DNA from: Drosophila persimilis
Lineage: Eukaryota > Arthropoda > Insecta > Diptera > Drosophilidae
Direction of reading: 5' to 3'
Assembly: GCF_003286085.1 (NCBI RefSeq)
Contig: NW_020825294.1
Coordinates: 2,666,001 to 2,730,000 of the forward strand
DNA length: 64,000 nucleotides
A program made the translations under genes and the position numbers. Position 1 is the stretch's first letter, and every line of letters starts with the position of its first letter. Below the pieces are notes generated by a model that did no database searches, had not been told where the DNA came from, and saw only the letters and a program-made list of their open reading frames with translations. Of this stretch, positions 12,501-24,500 are shown one piece after another.

Positions 12501-15500
12501 TTCGGCTTAATATTGATAGCCACGTGGCTTGGGGCCACGACACTGGCCGTAACGAGGCGACGAGCGTGAGCGATAGCGGCTACGGGAAGCGGAGCTGGAA
12601 CGCTTGCGAGAACGGGATCGAGAACGGGTACGTGAGCCCCCGCTGCCGTGGACGGGAGAGTAGCGGCGGCGCCAGGTGGCGCGGACCTTGGTCGGGCGGA
12701 AGGCCGACACCACGATCCTTCTGCTGTCGATCTGGCCTCCGTCCATGTTCTTGATGGCGCGTGCGCAGTCCGTTGGATTGGCGAACTCCACGAAGGCGAA
12801 TCCGCGGCCCGTGTGATCCCCGTAGAGTTCAATCGGGAAGTCGACTGCTGTCAGGGGGCCAAAGTTCCCAAAGATCTCGGTCACATGCTCCTTGGTTACC
12901 TGGCGGCTCAGTCCCTTGATGTGCAGCCTCACCTTCGAGATTGGCGGAGCCCCTGAATGGCAGCTGCCTCTTTCACGCCCGTACCTTGTCGAGTTCGGAG
13001 ATGTCATACGGCGGTATCTGTTGCGGGTGGGGCTGCGCGACTTGGAGTGCCCACGGGAACGGGAACGGGAACGTGAACGAGAGCGGGAGCGGGAAGGGGA
13101 GCGAGAGCGGGTGCGGATGCTTCGCTGCATCAAACCAGGCTTAGCTGGCGGCTGATTGGAGCCAGAATTGGAAGTAATGGAGGCCACTGGGAGCTGCGAA
13201 GTACCAGCAGCTTTGCCTGGCTTGGAATTGGCACTGGAATTGCTAGTTATTGGTAGCGTTGTTGGTTTCACATCACCTTTGGAATTGGTCGTCTGACACT
13301 TGGTATTGGAACCAGTGTCGATAGGCTTCGAAGCAACTATCGATAGCTTCGGATTGGAGCCAGTATCGGTTGGCTTGATATCCAAACTGGAGTTGGTCAC
13401 CGAGTGTTTAATTTCTTCGTCGACGGTCTTTGTCGAGTCCTTGGAGTCCTTCGTAGTTAATTCAGGATCTTTTGGTTTTGTGCCCAGAGCATCGCTGATT
13501 GGTTTTGCATTGGAACTAGAGTTCTTTGGTTTCGAGTTGGAACCAGTCGAGTCTGACATGTTATCAGCTTTGGAACTGGAACCAGCACCTTCCGCCTTGG
13601 AAGCATGACTTGCTGTCTTCGCAACGGAACCGGAACGGGAGCTGGAGCTGGTTCGAGCGGCAGCTGGCTTCGATTTGTGGATGGACTTCTTTGGTGGAGA
13701 CGTTTGGATGGCAACATCTTTGTAGCGGTTGTTGCGCTTCTTACGAGACGGACGCGCATCCTCTTCTGAATCAGAATTGGCACCTTCAGCACCTTCTTTC
13801 GGAGCCGAATCGGTGACTGGAAGTGCGCGACGACGCATGCAGCTCTTGCTGGACTTGGAATGTCCCGAGCGGCGTCGATGGGTGTTTGACGGCTTCTCGT
13901 GACGTGAACGTCGGTGCGAACGGCGACGGCAACAGCGATGGGCAGACGAGTCGCTGCTGTTTGACGACCTGTCAGGGCTAGTGCTGCCCGTGAGGTCCGA
14001 CTCGTTGTAGCCCATGCTTATCGAAGACAACGATGAAGTCTCGGACGAGGACGACGATTTGGACTTCTTTGGCTTGCTGCTTGACTTGCGGCCTGGCTTG
14101 TGCAGCTTGCCCAACTCCGGCTTGCTCGTCTTCGCCGGCTCGTCCTTCTTGCTTTCTTCGGTGGCACTGGTCGCCAAGGACCCGTCTAGACAATTGACGG
14201 GAAGATCGCCACCGGTATTGGTCTTGACTTGCATTTGACTTAACATGTCGCTATTACAATTAATCAAAAAATGTTTAATCAAGAAAAACTTTTTTTTTTT
14301 GGAAATGAATTTTTGATTAGAGCCTTGGAAACTGTTCCTTACACTTCGACTTGTACTACGGAATGAACAGAAAATCGTCTAGGAATAATTCACTTGAACA
14401 AAACGTAAAAGCACGGGCTACTGCGCGTTGGTGCTGAATGTTTTCTACAAATCTAAAAAAAAGAGTGTTGGATAAGATTGTTCGCTACAATTTTATTGCT
14501 CAATAGCAATGTAATTGAAATTTAATCGGTATTTGCTGTAGTTTCTGTAACTTTCCAGGGTTGTTCGAGGTCCCTGATCATTATTTTTACAGACTTAATC
14601 AAAGCCATTCTGTCCGAGGGCCGCCATGAAGCCCAGAAGATGCCACGCTGAGTGTTATCGGCATTTGCGTCATAATCCATATATCGTCCATTTAGAGAAC
14701 TGAAAAAGTACGAAACTAAAGTAGAGCACAATACTTGTAAACATATCAATTACCTTTGGGCGCAATCCTCGAACCACCAGCCACCAAAATTTGAGATTGG
14801 GGGGCAAATTTCAGTCGTGGACGGATTGCTGTCTTGATCAGGTGTGGAGAAGTTCCCGTTGAGGTGGTGGGTCAGCGAGTCGCCTGCAGTTCCAGAAAAT
14901 TCGCCAAGCGACTGGAGCTCGAAGGCTTCCTCCTCGCTGCCCACTTGGAAGTTATCGTAACGGGCATGGGCGACGCTACCATTGAAGTCCTGCAGCTCAA
15001 TATAAAGCTCGTGGCGCCGGTGCTTAGTCAGGCAATGCAGCTTCTGAAGGCCAATGAAGAACTCGCCGCTCAGGTCGCCAAAGCCGTTCATGTATTCAGC
15101 CCACTGTCGCTCAAAGCTCACTGCTCCGTCAATGCGTCTCTGGACGACTATCCAGCCAGGTCCAGCAACTCGCGACTCGCAGGGCACTGGGAACGGATCC
15201 ACTCCAGGAACGGTTATCATATGAATATCGCTGGAGCCAATGAAGTTGCGACAGCTGCTGGGAGCCTGATTCCCGATTCTTTCTTGTTGCTCAAGCAGTT
15301 GCTGGAATGGGGATTTCTCGCCCGGTTGGTGGACCGGGGACTTCAAGCTGCCCGTCTCCGCTAGGGCCGACAGCAACTTCGCAAAGTAGGTTCCCATATT
15401 GGAGTTCATTCGAAGTTGCGTAACATACGAATCCTTCAAGCTCTGCAACATCGAGCTCTGGATGTTGAACAGCCCGTCCATCTCCCTGCTTCTGTGCTCA

Positions 15501-18500
15501 CAGTCGTTCAACCTGCTCTTGTACTGCCCAACTTCATTTTCCACACTACTCAAAGACGTAACATCCTTGAGCATAGACCTTACCATGGGAAAGCAGTAGG
15601 ATCGACACTGGTGCTCCAGCGACCCAGCCGTATCGAAGTCCTAAAATTCAACAAAAATAGCTCTCGAATTATGTTTTCCTGAGTTTCCTATTGGCATAGT
15701 GTAATCCCACCTTGGCATCGCTATTTGCTACGGGTGTCGTCAATTCCCCGGTCGAATATCGCAGGACACATAGCAAGATCAAGCCCAGTAGCATTATGGC
15801 AGCTCTTTGAGACTACTCAGCCACTTCACATCAAAAGGAGAAAGAGACTGATATTTGCCCTGCGAATGAAGTAGAATGAAAGCTTCGTTCGCTTCTTATC
15901 AAAGGTTCGCCTTCAAAGGTTATAAATAAATTGGAACATATCGGTAAAGGGCAGAGGCTTTCTCGGAACATTATGCTGATGTGGGGTTATTGGACTATCG
16001 CTGAAGCTATTAGTCACCCCAGATCTCCCTAGGGAATACATAAAATCGCTGTATATCAGGGACTTTGATACATTCAACTCAAGAGTTAGCTGGAGGAAGC
16101 TACCAGAATTCTGAGCATTGTGCAGTGTTCGATAAATACCCCTTTTGACAACAAATTTCTACCTTTTGAACACTGAATCGACTTGGCTGTGCCATTTTAG
16201 TGCCGAAAAGTATTGAAGTTTTCTTTTAATTCAAAAATATTTAAAACGAAAACTAGAAACATTTGAAATGCATCTGCTTTATTCACGGTATCTATGCACT
16301 TCGGACTGTGGCGAACAGACCTTAGTTTTTACCCAAGCTTGCTGGCACTCGACTTCATATGTGGCATCTCGTGATAGGGAGTAGGACAATGGTTTTGCTC
16401 AGCACATGAATTTGTTGCGCCACACTGAAGAGGGCGGATCGCGCTTGTCCGTGGACGTGGTAGTGGGATCCAGGCCCGTCTCGGGTGGGGCTGGAGAGGT
16501 GGCTGCTGCCGTGGTGATGCCGCTCGTCCCGGGCAAGGCCAGGAACCCATACGGTGTCTCCGGAGTAGGAAATTTCTCTTTGGCAGTGCTCTTCTTTTTG
16601 GTCTTGGTCACAGCGAACTGGTACTTTTCCGATTTCTTTGGCTTACGACACAGGCTATGTACTATTTTGGGAGATGACACACCCATGGCAAGAGCCTTGA
16701 AGAATTTCCTGGCATGGATCTGCGGCTTCGACGGACACGAAGCGGTAGTCGTTGACTCCTTGATTTTGGCGTTCGTTTGGAGCTTCTTCTTGGCCTTCAC
16801 AACAGATCCCAGGCCCATCTGACGCACCAGAAAGTGCTGGGCCAGCACCAGTTGCTTCGTCTGTTCGGTCTCACTCCACTTGTGGTGCTCGGACATGATG
16901 TCCAGGATGCGTGGCAGCATGTCGAGTGCGGCCAACGCATCCACAAAGGCCACGCGCAGTCGTCTCGCAATGATGTCCACCAGGGTGCAGGCGTACTCGT
17001 GCCTGGCTGCATATTGCACCTCTGCCTCGATGTAGGGGAAGTGGCAGTGCAGGCGCTTCTTTGACGTGGCCTCCGATAGGAGGGTGTGACCATTCGATCC
17101 ATAGGAGTCGGCAATGTGCTGTGCAACGTCCATGGGCACGTCGTAGGCCTGAACGAAGTCGAGGGGGAGCATAAAGCACCAGTTCTCTGCTCCGTCCAGG
17201 ATCAGATCACTGGTGCAGCTATCCGGCAGGTCGGGGTTCAGGTCGCACACGTCGATGGCGGCGTCCACCGCCTCGGCGGCCATCACGCGGTAGGTGCTCC
17301 AACGGCCGCCGCCCAAGGTGATCAGACGGCCCTCGCTGATCTCCAGAAGATAGTTGCGTACCAGCGGCCGTTTCTTGTCTACAACTGCGTCCGGTCTTAG
17401 CTCCAGTCCTAGCTCCGGGCCTGCCTCTGGTCTTACTTCCGGTCTTGCCTCCGGTCTGGCCTCCGATGGGCAGACTACGGCCGGCCGCATGGCTGTCCAG
17501 GCGCTGAGCACATTTTCCGGACCCAGTTGAACGGTTTTTTCCATGTGATCGCGGGCCGAGTCCAACAGCAGCTCCACATCTTCCGGCTGGGGCGTGGGGA
17601 TCTGTCCAATATCATCGACAACGCCCTCCGAAGTGCCAAGCAGAACGTGGTTCTCGAAGGGTACCATTACCAGCGTCGGGTCATGCTGCGATGCGGCAGG
17701 ACATAGCAGGCCGTACTGGAGCGAGCCGAAGTAGCTGGGCAGGGCGAGGGTGGTGCCCAGGGTGGGCATGGAAATCGGCATCGTTGTGCTATCGCTCAGC
17801 TGTCGAACTGTGTCCGTGTGGGCGCCTGTGGCATTGATCACCGACTTGGCCTCGATGTAGAACTTCTCGTCGGTGAGGACGTCCCGGACTCCGGCACACC
17901 GACAGCAGCCATCCTTGCGTATCAGCTCGATCAGCTCCATGTGGTTGGCCACATTCGCCCCCAGATGGACGGCTGTCATGACGAGGGCTATGCACATACG
18001 GGCGTCGTCCACCTGGCCATCGTAGTAGACCAGTCCGCCACGCAGACCCTTGGACTTCAGCAGGGGGAATTCGTCGAGGGTTTCCTCTTTGGAGAGGAAG
18101 TGAGAGCTGCGCACGTTCGACGCTCCAGCCAACCAGTCGTACGCCTTGAGATGGGGATATGGAGTAAATATTGAATACTTAATACGTCGCGTCCATGCTC
18201 ACCTTGAAGCCCAGCCAATAGAGGGGCAAGCGGACGACACTGTAGATCGGCATGAGCATCGGCTGGACCCGGTTCAGATGGGGGGCGATCTTCAGCATGG
18301 TGGCACGCTCGCTCATCACCTGCTGCATCATGTGCAGGTGCTCGAAGTCCTTGTCCCGGATGATATCAGTGATATAGGAGCCGCTGCCGTCAATTAGTTT
18401 GCTCGACTTTGAGCTGGCGCCACTGGAGAAGTCCACGGCATCTATTAGGGCCGTTTTGAGGCCGCGACTCGCGGCGTCCACCGCACAGCCGCAGCCGGCA

Positions 18501-21500
18501 GAGCCTCCGCCAATCACCAGAACATCGTATTCCTCCTTTTTCATGGCGCACAGGTGCTCCAGCCGCGTGGGGGTCCTCTTATGCGTGCACGCCTGCCTCG
18601 ACTTTGGCAGCGTCAAGCAACCCGTCTTCCTCAGCAGAGGCGGCGAAGAGACCCAGCTGGAACAAACTCTGGATAGCATAATGCAGTTTAAATGTGGCAC
18701 AAAGGTCAAGAAAAACACTAAAAATTTCGAATTTCTACGCAATTTGCATCTGACAGAAACAAAAACAATGCAGTAGAAACTTTAAAAGCCAAAAGCCCAA
18801 TCTGATGTAAACATGATGGATGTGAATAATCCAACTATCTGACATTGACAGCTGACGAAGTTTCGGACGAGACCTACTTTGTTAGATGAGAAACTACCCC
18901 ATGCTTTAGATATTTGGCTACTAATCTAGGTGATTCTTTAACAAGTGTCACAACAACCGATCCCCACTCTTTAAAATTCAATAAAAAACTTGAATAATTT
19001 ATTGGCGCTCGCCGGTGCTCAAATGAACACACTGAACGCAGCTCGTCCACACCCAAAGCCAATTAAAATTAATGAAAATTATAGATATGCGGGCTGTGGC
19101 CCCACCTTTCGCCCCTTCCCATTCCCATTCCCAGCCCTGGCCTGCCCTCCGCGGAAAGGTGTCGACCTGTCACAGTTTCTGACAATTTAAACTCGTGGCA
19201 GGCAGGCAGGCAGACAGACAGACTGACCCCCGGGACAGTGCTGGGGGGAATGTGAAACTAAATTACTATGCTTCGCACATTAGGGTTGGGAAATTTAATT
19301 ACATGCAATGGCGAGGCGAAATGGGCCAAAAACTCCTAGCCATTCGATGGAAAATTTCCTGGGGGGGTCGGGGCAGCAGAGGCGTTGTCCAATGCTTACA
19401 CGGGGTAAGCACAAAAATGACTCCCCTCCACCTTAACTGTATCTGCCGGAATGTTAATGCTTGTCCGCAGATCCCCCATGGGGACATCACTCGGACGCCA
19501 TAGAGCAGGACTGAAGGCTGGCGCTGTCGCTGGAACAATTGGTGTCAAAAGTACTCGCTGTAGGACTATGACAGGCCTTTGACTTTCACACGCTAATGAG
19601 TTTGTTTAAGTAATTTCAATTCATTTGTTAATTTTCAACTATTGTCTCTCTATTGACATTATTAATGTGCCCTGGGCCGGTGCCTGCCCATCAGTCTGTC
19701 ACTCTGTCGGGCGGAGTGTTGGGGCTGCCTTGTCGTTTTCCGTGTCCGTCTATTTGCTTGTTTGCTTACCTGGAGGGCCTGCCTCCATGTCCCAGGTCCA
19801 TGGGGATTGTGGTCCGTTTTACTTGGCTGTGCGTGCCCCTGAATATCGTTGTCCTTTTGTCATTGCCCTGGCAATGACCGGGCCGGGTCATTAATATCGC
19901 TTCTCCACGTAGATAAATATTAAATTATTGAAATGCCATCGGCGCATTTGGCTTCAAGTTAATGTGAGTCAATGAATGGGTAATAATCTGATAAAACGTC
20001 ATCGATCAAATGTTTTTTATGAGAACAGAGATATATTAAAGTCGTGTAGATTCATGAACCAGCCGGAAGGAAGCATTTCCTTTCTATATGGTCGTGTCTG
20101 TCAGAGCCTGGAGCTAAAACAAGCAAATTTTGAATGGAAACTCCTGTGTCAGCCACATCTTGAAGATACGAGAAAACCGAAAGTGATGATGGTTATCTTT
20201 CATATCTATCCGGAGGGATTGCATATAGTAGTAGTAGCATAGTGTCGCGGCACGTGTCATGCGATTCCCAACGTCAAGACTTTTTTCTGACCAACGGAAG
20301 AGGCCTCTTGAAATAATATTACATGGAAAAACTAATAAAATATCCATTAAAGGCTTTGATAATCCCCGTTTTAGGCTGTGAGCTCAGTCTTTAGCCCTTA
20401 ACCGTTTAACCTTTGGCTCTAAAACTTTGGGATTTTTGTTCTGCAACATTAAGAGTCTATTTCATTTGGAAAATTCCTGTCGTCTGTCCAAACTTCCTTC
20501 TCCAATAAATCGCCTAATAGTCGTGGCAAATCAAGATTCTTTTAGAAACTCCAATCTTTAAAAGGACAGCAAGAAATTAAGGTGGAAGCGGCTGAAAGAA
20601 CTAATTTTAATGATATAAAGCTGATCATTAATGTATGTCCTTACACGTTGTAAAATCGTTTGAGCTTGGACACAAAAAAAGAGCAACAAGAACAATGCCA
20701 ACGGCCTTCTAAACACAAATTTCCGGCATAGGCCACATAACAAACCTAACCCGATACGATAGTCTTAGTCCTTGGTCCTTAGTCCTTACCGACACCACAT
20801 CTCCTCTTCCGATGGCCGTCCCCAGTCTGTTCCAACCCGCCACGCCCCGGCACTTTGTTACATTTCGTTACCTCGCCAAAGTGCCTCAACACATTGGCGC
20901 GGTATGGCGTGGCCTTGTTGCTTCCTGCCTGCTTCCTCCTGCCACATATCTCCTGCCCCACCTTCCGGCTTCTTGCCCCCTGGCGTTGCCGTTGCCGCTG
21001 CCACTGCCACTGGCGGTGTTGGCTGCAACTGGCTTTGTTTTGTGTGCTGATGTTGTTGGCGTGTGGCTCACCTTTTTCGCCCCCCCGCCAGCTAGAGAGG
21101 TCCGGTCCTCTTTGGGCATTATTGCAGCTATAAAGTCAGTGCCTTGAACTTTTTCTGCTGCTGTTTTTGTTTCAGCCCCGATGTTCCTTTGGTCCGGCAG
21201 CTTTTCTTTTTTCCGCTCTTTTTTTTTTTGCTCTTTTTTGTCGCCTTATTGCTATTGAAGTTTGTTTTTTATGGCCTGGCCGAGCTTGACAATAAGCACG
21301 GCGGCGGCGAAACTTTTCCACTTCTCATTTATTATTACGTATACGCGCCGTTGCTGTTGTTTTTGTTGTTGTTGTTGTTGTTGTCCTGACAACCGAGCGA
21401 CACAAATTGTCGTCTGTCGTCTGTCGCAGTCCCTCTTCTGGCCCGGGGTAAAAAGAAAAAAATAATACACACAAAAAATAAAACAAATCACAGCTGGAGA

Positions 21501-24500
21501 AAATGCAAGCAAGCGCACAAAATTTGTCTAATATTTTGTCAAAGGCAGAAGCAAAATACGGCAAAAAGAAGGAAACCAAAACAAGAAAAATGCTTAAATT
21601 AAAATAATTCAAAATAAACGATTTGTTGCGCTTCGACTGGCAGCCAGCGAGGTGTTAAGTGGCACAAATTGTGTGGCAACGGATAAGGGAGCTCCTGCTG
21701 TTGCTCCTTCCCTTGGCCTGGACCCTTCAAATAGCTGGAAGTCTGGCAAAAATTTAATGCGGCTTTCACTTTGTTTATTGGCCAAAGTTTTGATTTATTT
21801 CGACAAGCAACAAATCTATAATTTTCGAAGCAGGTGCAACAAACATTCGGCAAGGAACATTTCCGGAAATTGAAATGAACGGAGTGTTTATTATTTATTG
21901 GATTCATTAGAAGCAAAATAATTAAACCCGTTTAAAACTGAAACGAGTCTTGACAAACTTGGACAAGTTCTCCATAACTCCTGAAAGGTATTCATGATTT
22001 GGAGAGAATTTGACTTGAAATAAAGTTTGTAAAAGTTTAGAATCCATTTTGTATTTAATAGTTTTTGTATGGTATGAAATTCCATAGCCATTCGATTGGC
22101 ATTTGGCGGACAGATGATTCATCGTAAGTATCCCAATTGGAATACTGCCGAAAGGCATTCCGAGTTGTCGACGATTCAACCAAATTTAGGTGCCATATTA
22201 ATGTGTATTGTGGCATAATTGAGTTGCACACGCAAAGGGATGGGGCAAAGGACCAGGCGAAGGCTCGAAGGGTCGAAGGCAAGGCCCAGCTGGAGCTGGG
22301 GACTTGGCAGATCCACGCACAGCTGGCCCGGGCATAAAGGCGTTAATTTGTAGCAATTAGTTTGGCACTCGGCCATGGCAGTGGCAGTGGCCATGTTGAA
22401 TGGAGAATGGCCAATGGGTTCCATTCGGACAAAGGACAAACGATAAACATGCACACAGGACACACGGCATGTCGCAGACGCCATACGGCATACGCTATAC
22501 GGCACGGATCGTGGACTGAAAGGAAGGACATTTGATAACAATTAAATAAACGCTGGCGGGTCAGCCACGCGTTTAAAGCGAGTGAACTTGCCGCATTTTT
22601 TACGACCTGACATCAATTAAATTTTTACCTCTGCAACAAACCCGCCCCGCCCCTCCCACAAACACCCGGCCGGAGACAGACACACAATCGTGTTCCTGCA
22701 CATGGACAGGAAAATTTTATTTTTTGAACCTCCTGCCGCCAGCGGGCCATGAGGTGGCAGAGGGCATGCTCGGTCTCTTTTGTGCGTTGATTAGTGGACA
22801 CGACCAAAGGATGACTTTTCTGTCTGCCATCCAAGAGAATCGAGTCCCGAATGAAGTCAATAATGAAGGTATTCCCTGGGTAGCCATGGGATATAGGGTA
22901 TCCGTAGGTTGAAACATCGTTGCCACAGTGCATTCACACTATCCTATACCTTGTCCCTGTCTTGGCGGCCGTTGTTGTTGTCGGTTTCGTTAGTCGTTGT
23001 TGTAGGCAACACTATTTGTGTCATGCAACAATGTAATTGCCACTGTCGTTGTCATTTCCGCTGGACACACGTTGCCCAGCGGCAGCAAAAAAAAAAAGAA
23101 GGAAAACAGCCAAACAGAAAAACCTTAAAGATATTACGAAGAAGGGTGAGGCAAGCGGCCAGCTGGCTGGTTGGGAGGGAGTGGAAAGTGGCAGTGTTTG
23201 GAGGAAGCAACAAAGTATGGGGGGCAAGACGGGCGTGGCCCCATACAGCGGAAGGAAGTGAGTTGTAGGTCGGCCATTGTGCAGCTTTTGCGGTGAGCAA
23301 GTCGCATTGTGTCGCCCTTTGTGCGGGGGTGGGGTGCGGTTGGAAATGTAGGGGCGGGCAGCGGACAGCGGACAGCGGACAGTGGGCGGGGCAAATGTCC
23401 TGGGCAATTGTCAGAGGCGCGCGCCACGTTAAGTTGAAAATAATAGACGTGGACATGGCTGTCAGGCTGTCAGGCAGAGACGATGTGCGCCGGACACTAA
23501 TCGATGGGGACAAATTGCAAAGGTTGCAAGGCTGCCCCACCCCTCCCATTCGCACTTGTCAGTGCCATATCTTACCTTTGGCTTTCCTGAAAATTAATGA
23601 CTCAATGAGGCAGAGCATTAGCTGCTCCCTTGTTTGCCAGCAGTGGGGCTTTTTAATTGCTGCCTCGATGGCCACTCTGTGGCCTGGCCATTTATTTGTG
23701 CTTGCCCCATGCAGCAAGCTCAGCGCTTGCGGTTCTCCCCTCCTCCCCTCCTCCCCGTTCGCCGGCTTAATCGATACCCCCCCTGGTGCGCCCCGATTCC
23801 CCATTTGCTCTTTAGTTATGCTACAGTAAACTTGCGGCTACCCACAGCATTGCACCAACGTGCTGTACCTCCTGCTCTGCATCCCACTCCTCCGACTCCC
23901 AGTCTTATCCGTACTCTTCATCCGTATATCCACATGCATGCTAAGTAGCCCCGGGGTGGAGTTTATTTAAATACGTAAGCAGTGAATGAAATCAAGCGTC
24001 CTATAAAGGATTCACTTGTACGAGTGTACCAGTGCTGGAGTTGAAAAAATAAGAGCTTCTAAAAATACAGGCATACTTTCACTCTTTGCTATTTGCTTGA
24101 CTCTGTTTAAATTGTATTTAGTTAAATTCAACTAAATTCGATCTACTTTCTATTTGCAGGTAAGTCACTCTTCTCTAAAGAAGCCATCTTTGCTGCTCTT
24201 CAGTAAGTTTTTCAATTTCTCCATTAAACTTTTTGATTTTCTATCCAAGCATCCATTTTTTTTTTGCATTCTTCCACACGCCAACTTCCTTCTATTTCGC
24301 TTTCTGGCATTTCTTGACTAAGCTCAATGCAGTGTGGCATCCACAGCTGGCCCCCACTCCACGCTCCACGCTGCACTCTTCCATTCCCTAATCGATTCTC
24401 CTGTCGGCTGGGCAGGACAAGCCACATTCGACACTTTATCACCTGGTTGTTGGACATTGGCAGCCGGCATTTGCTCATGTTTTTCCACACGGCCATAACA

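Noticed and set aside
12891-13608. Plus-strand ORFs opposite the RNPS1-like gene (poly Arg-Glu and similar)
   Set aside because: They are reverse-complement shadows of the RS repeats of the real minus-strand gene.
24200-24215. Second ratchet-like site CTCTTCAGTAAGTTTTT just after the recursive splice site
   Set aside because: After CAG comes TAAG rather than GTAAG, so no donor is regenerated there.
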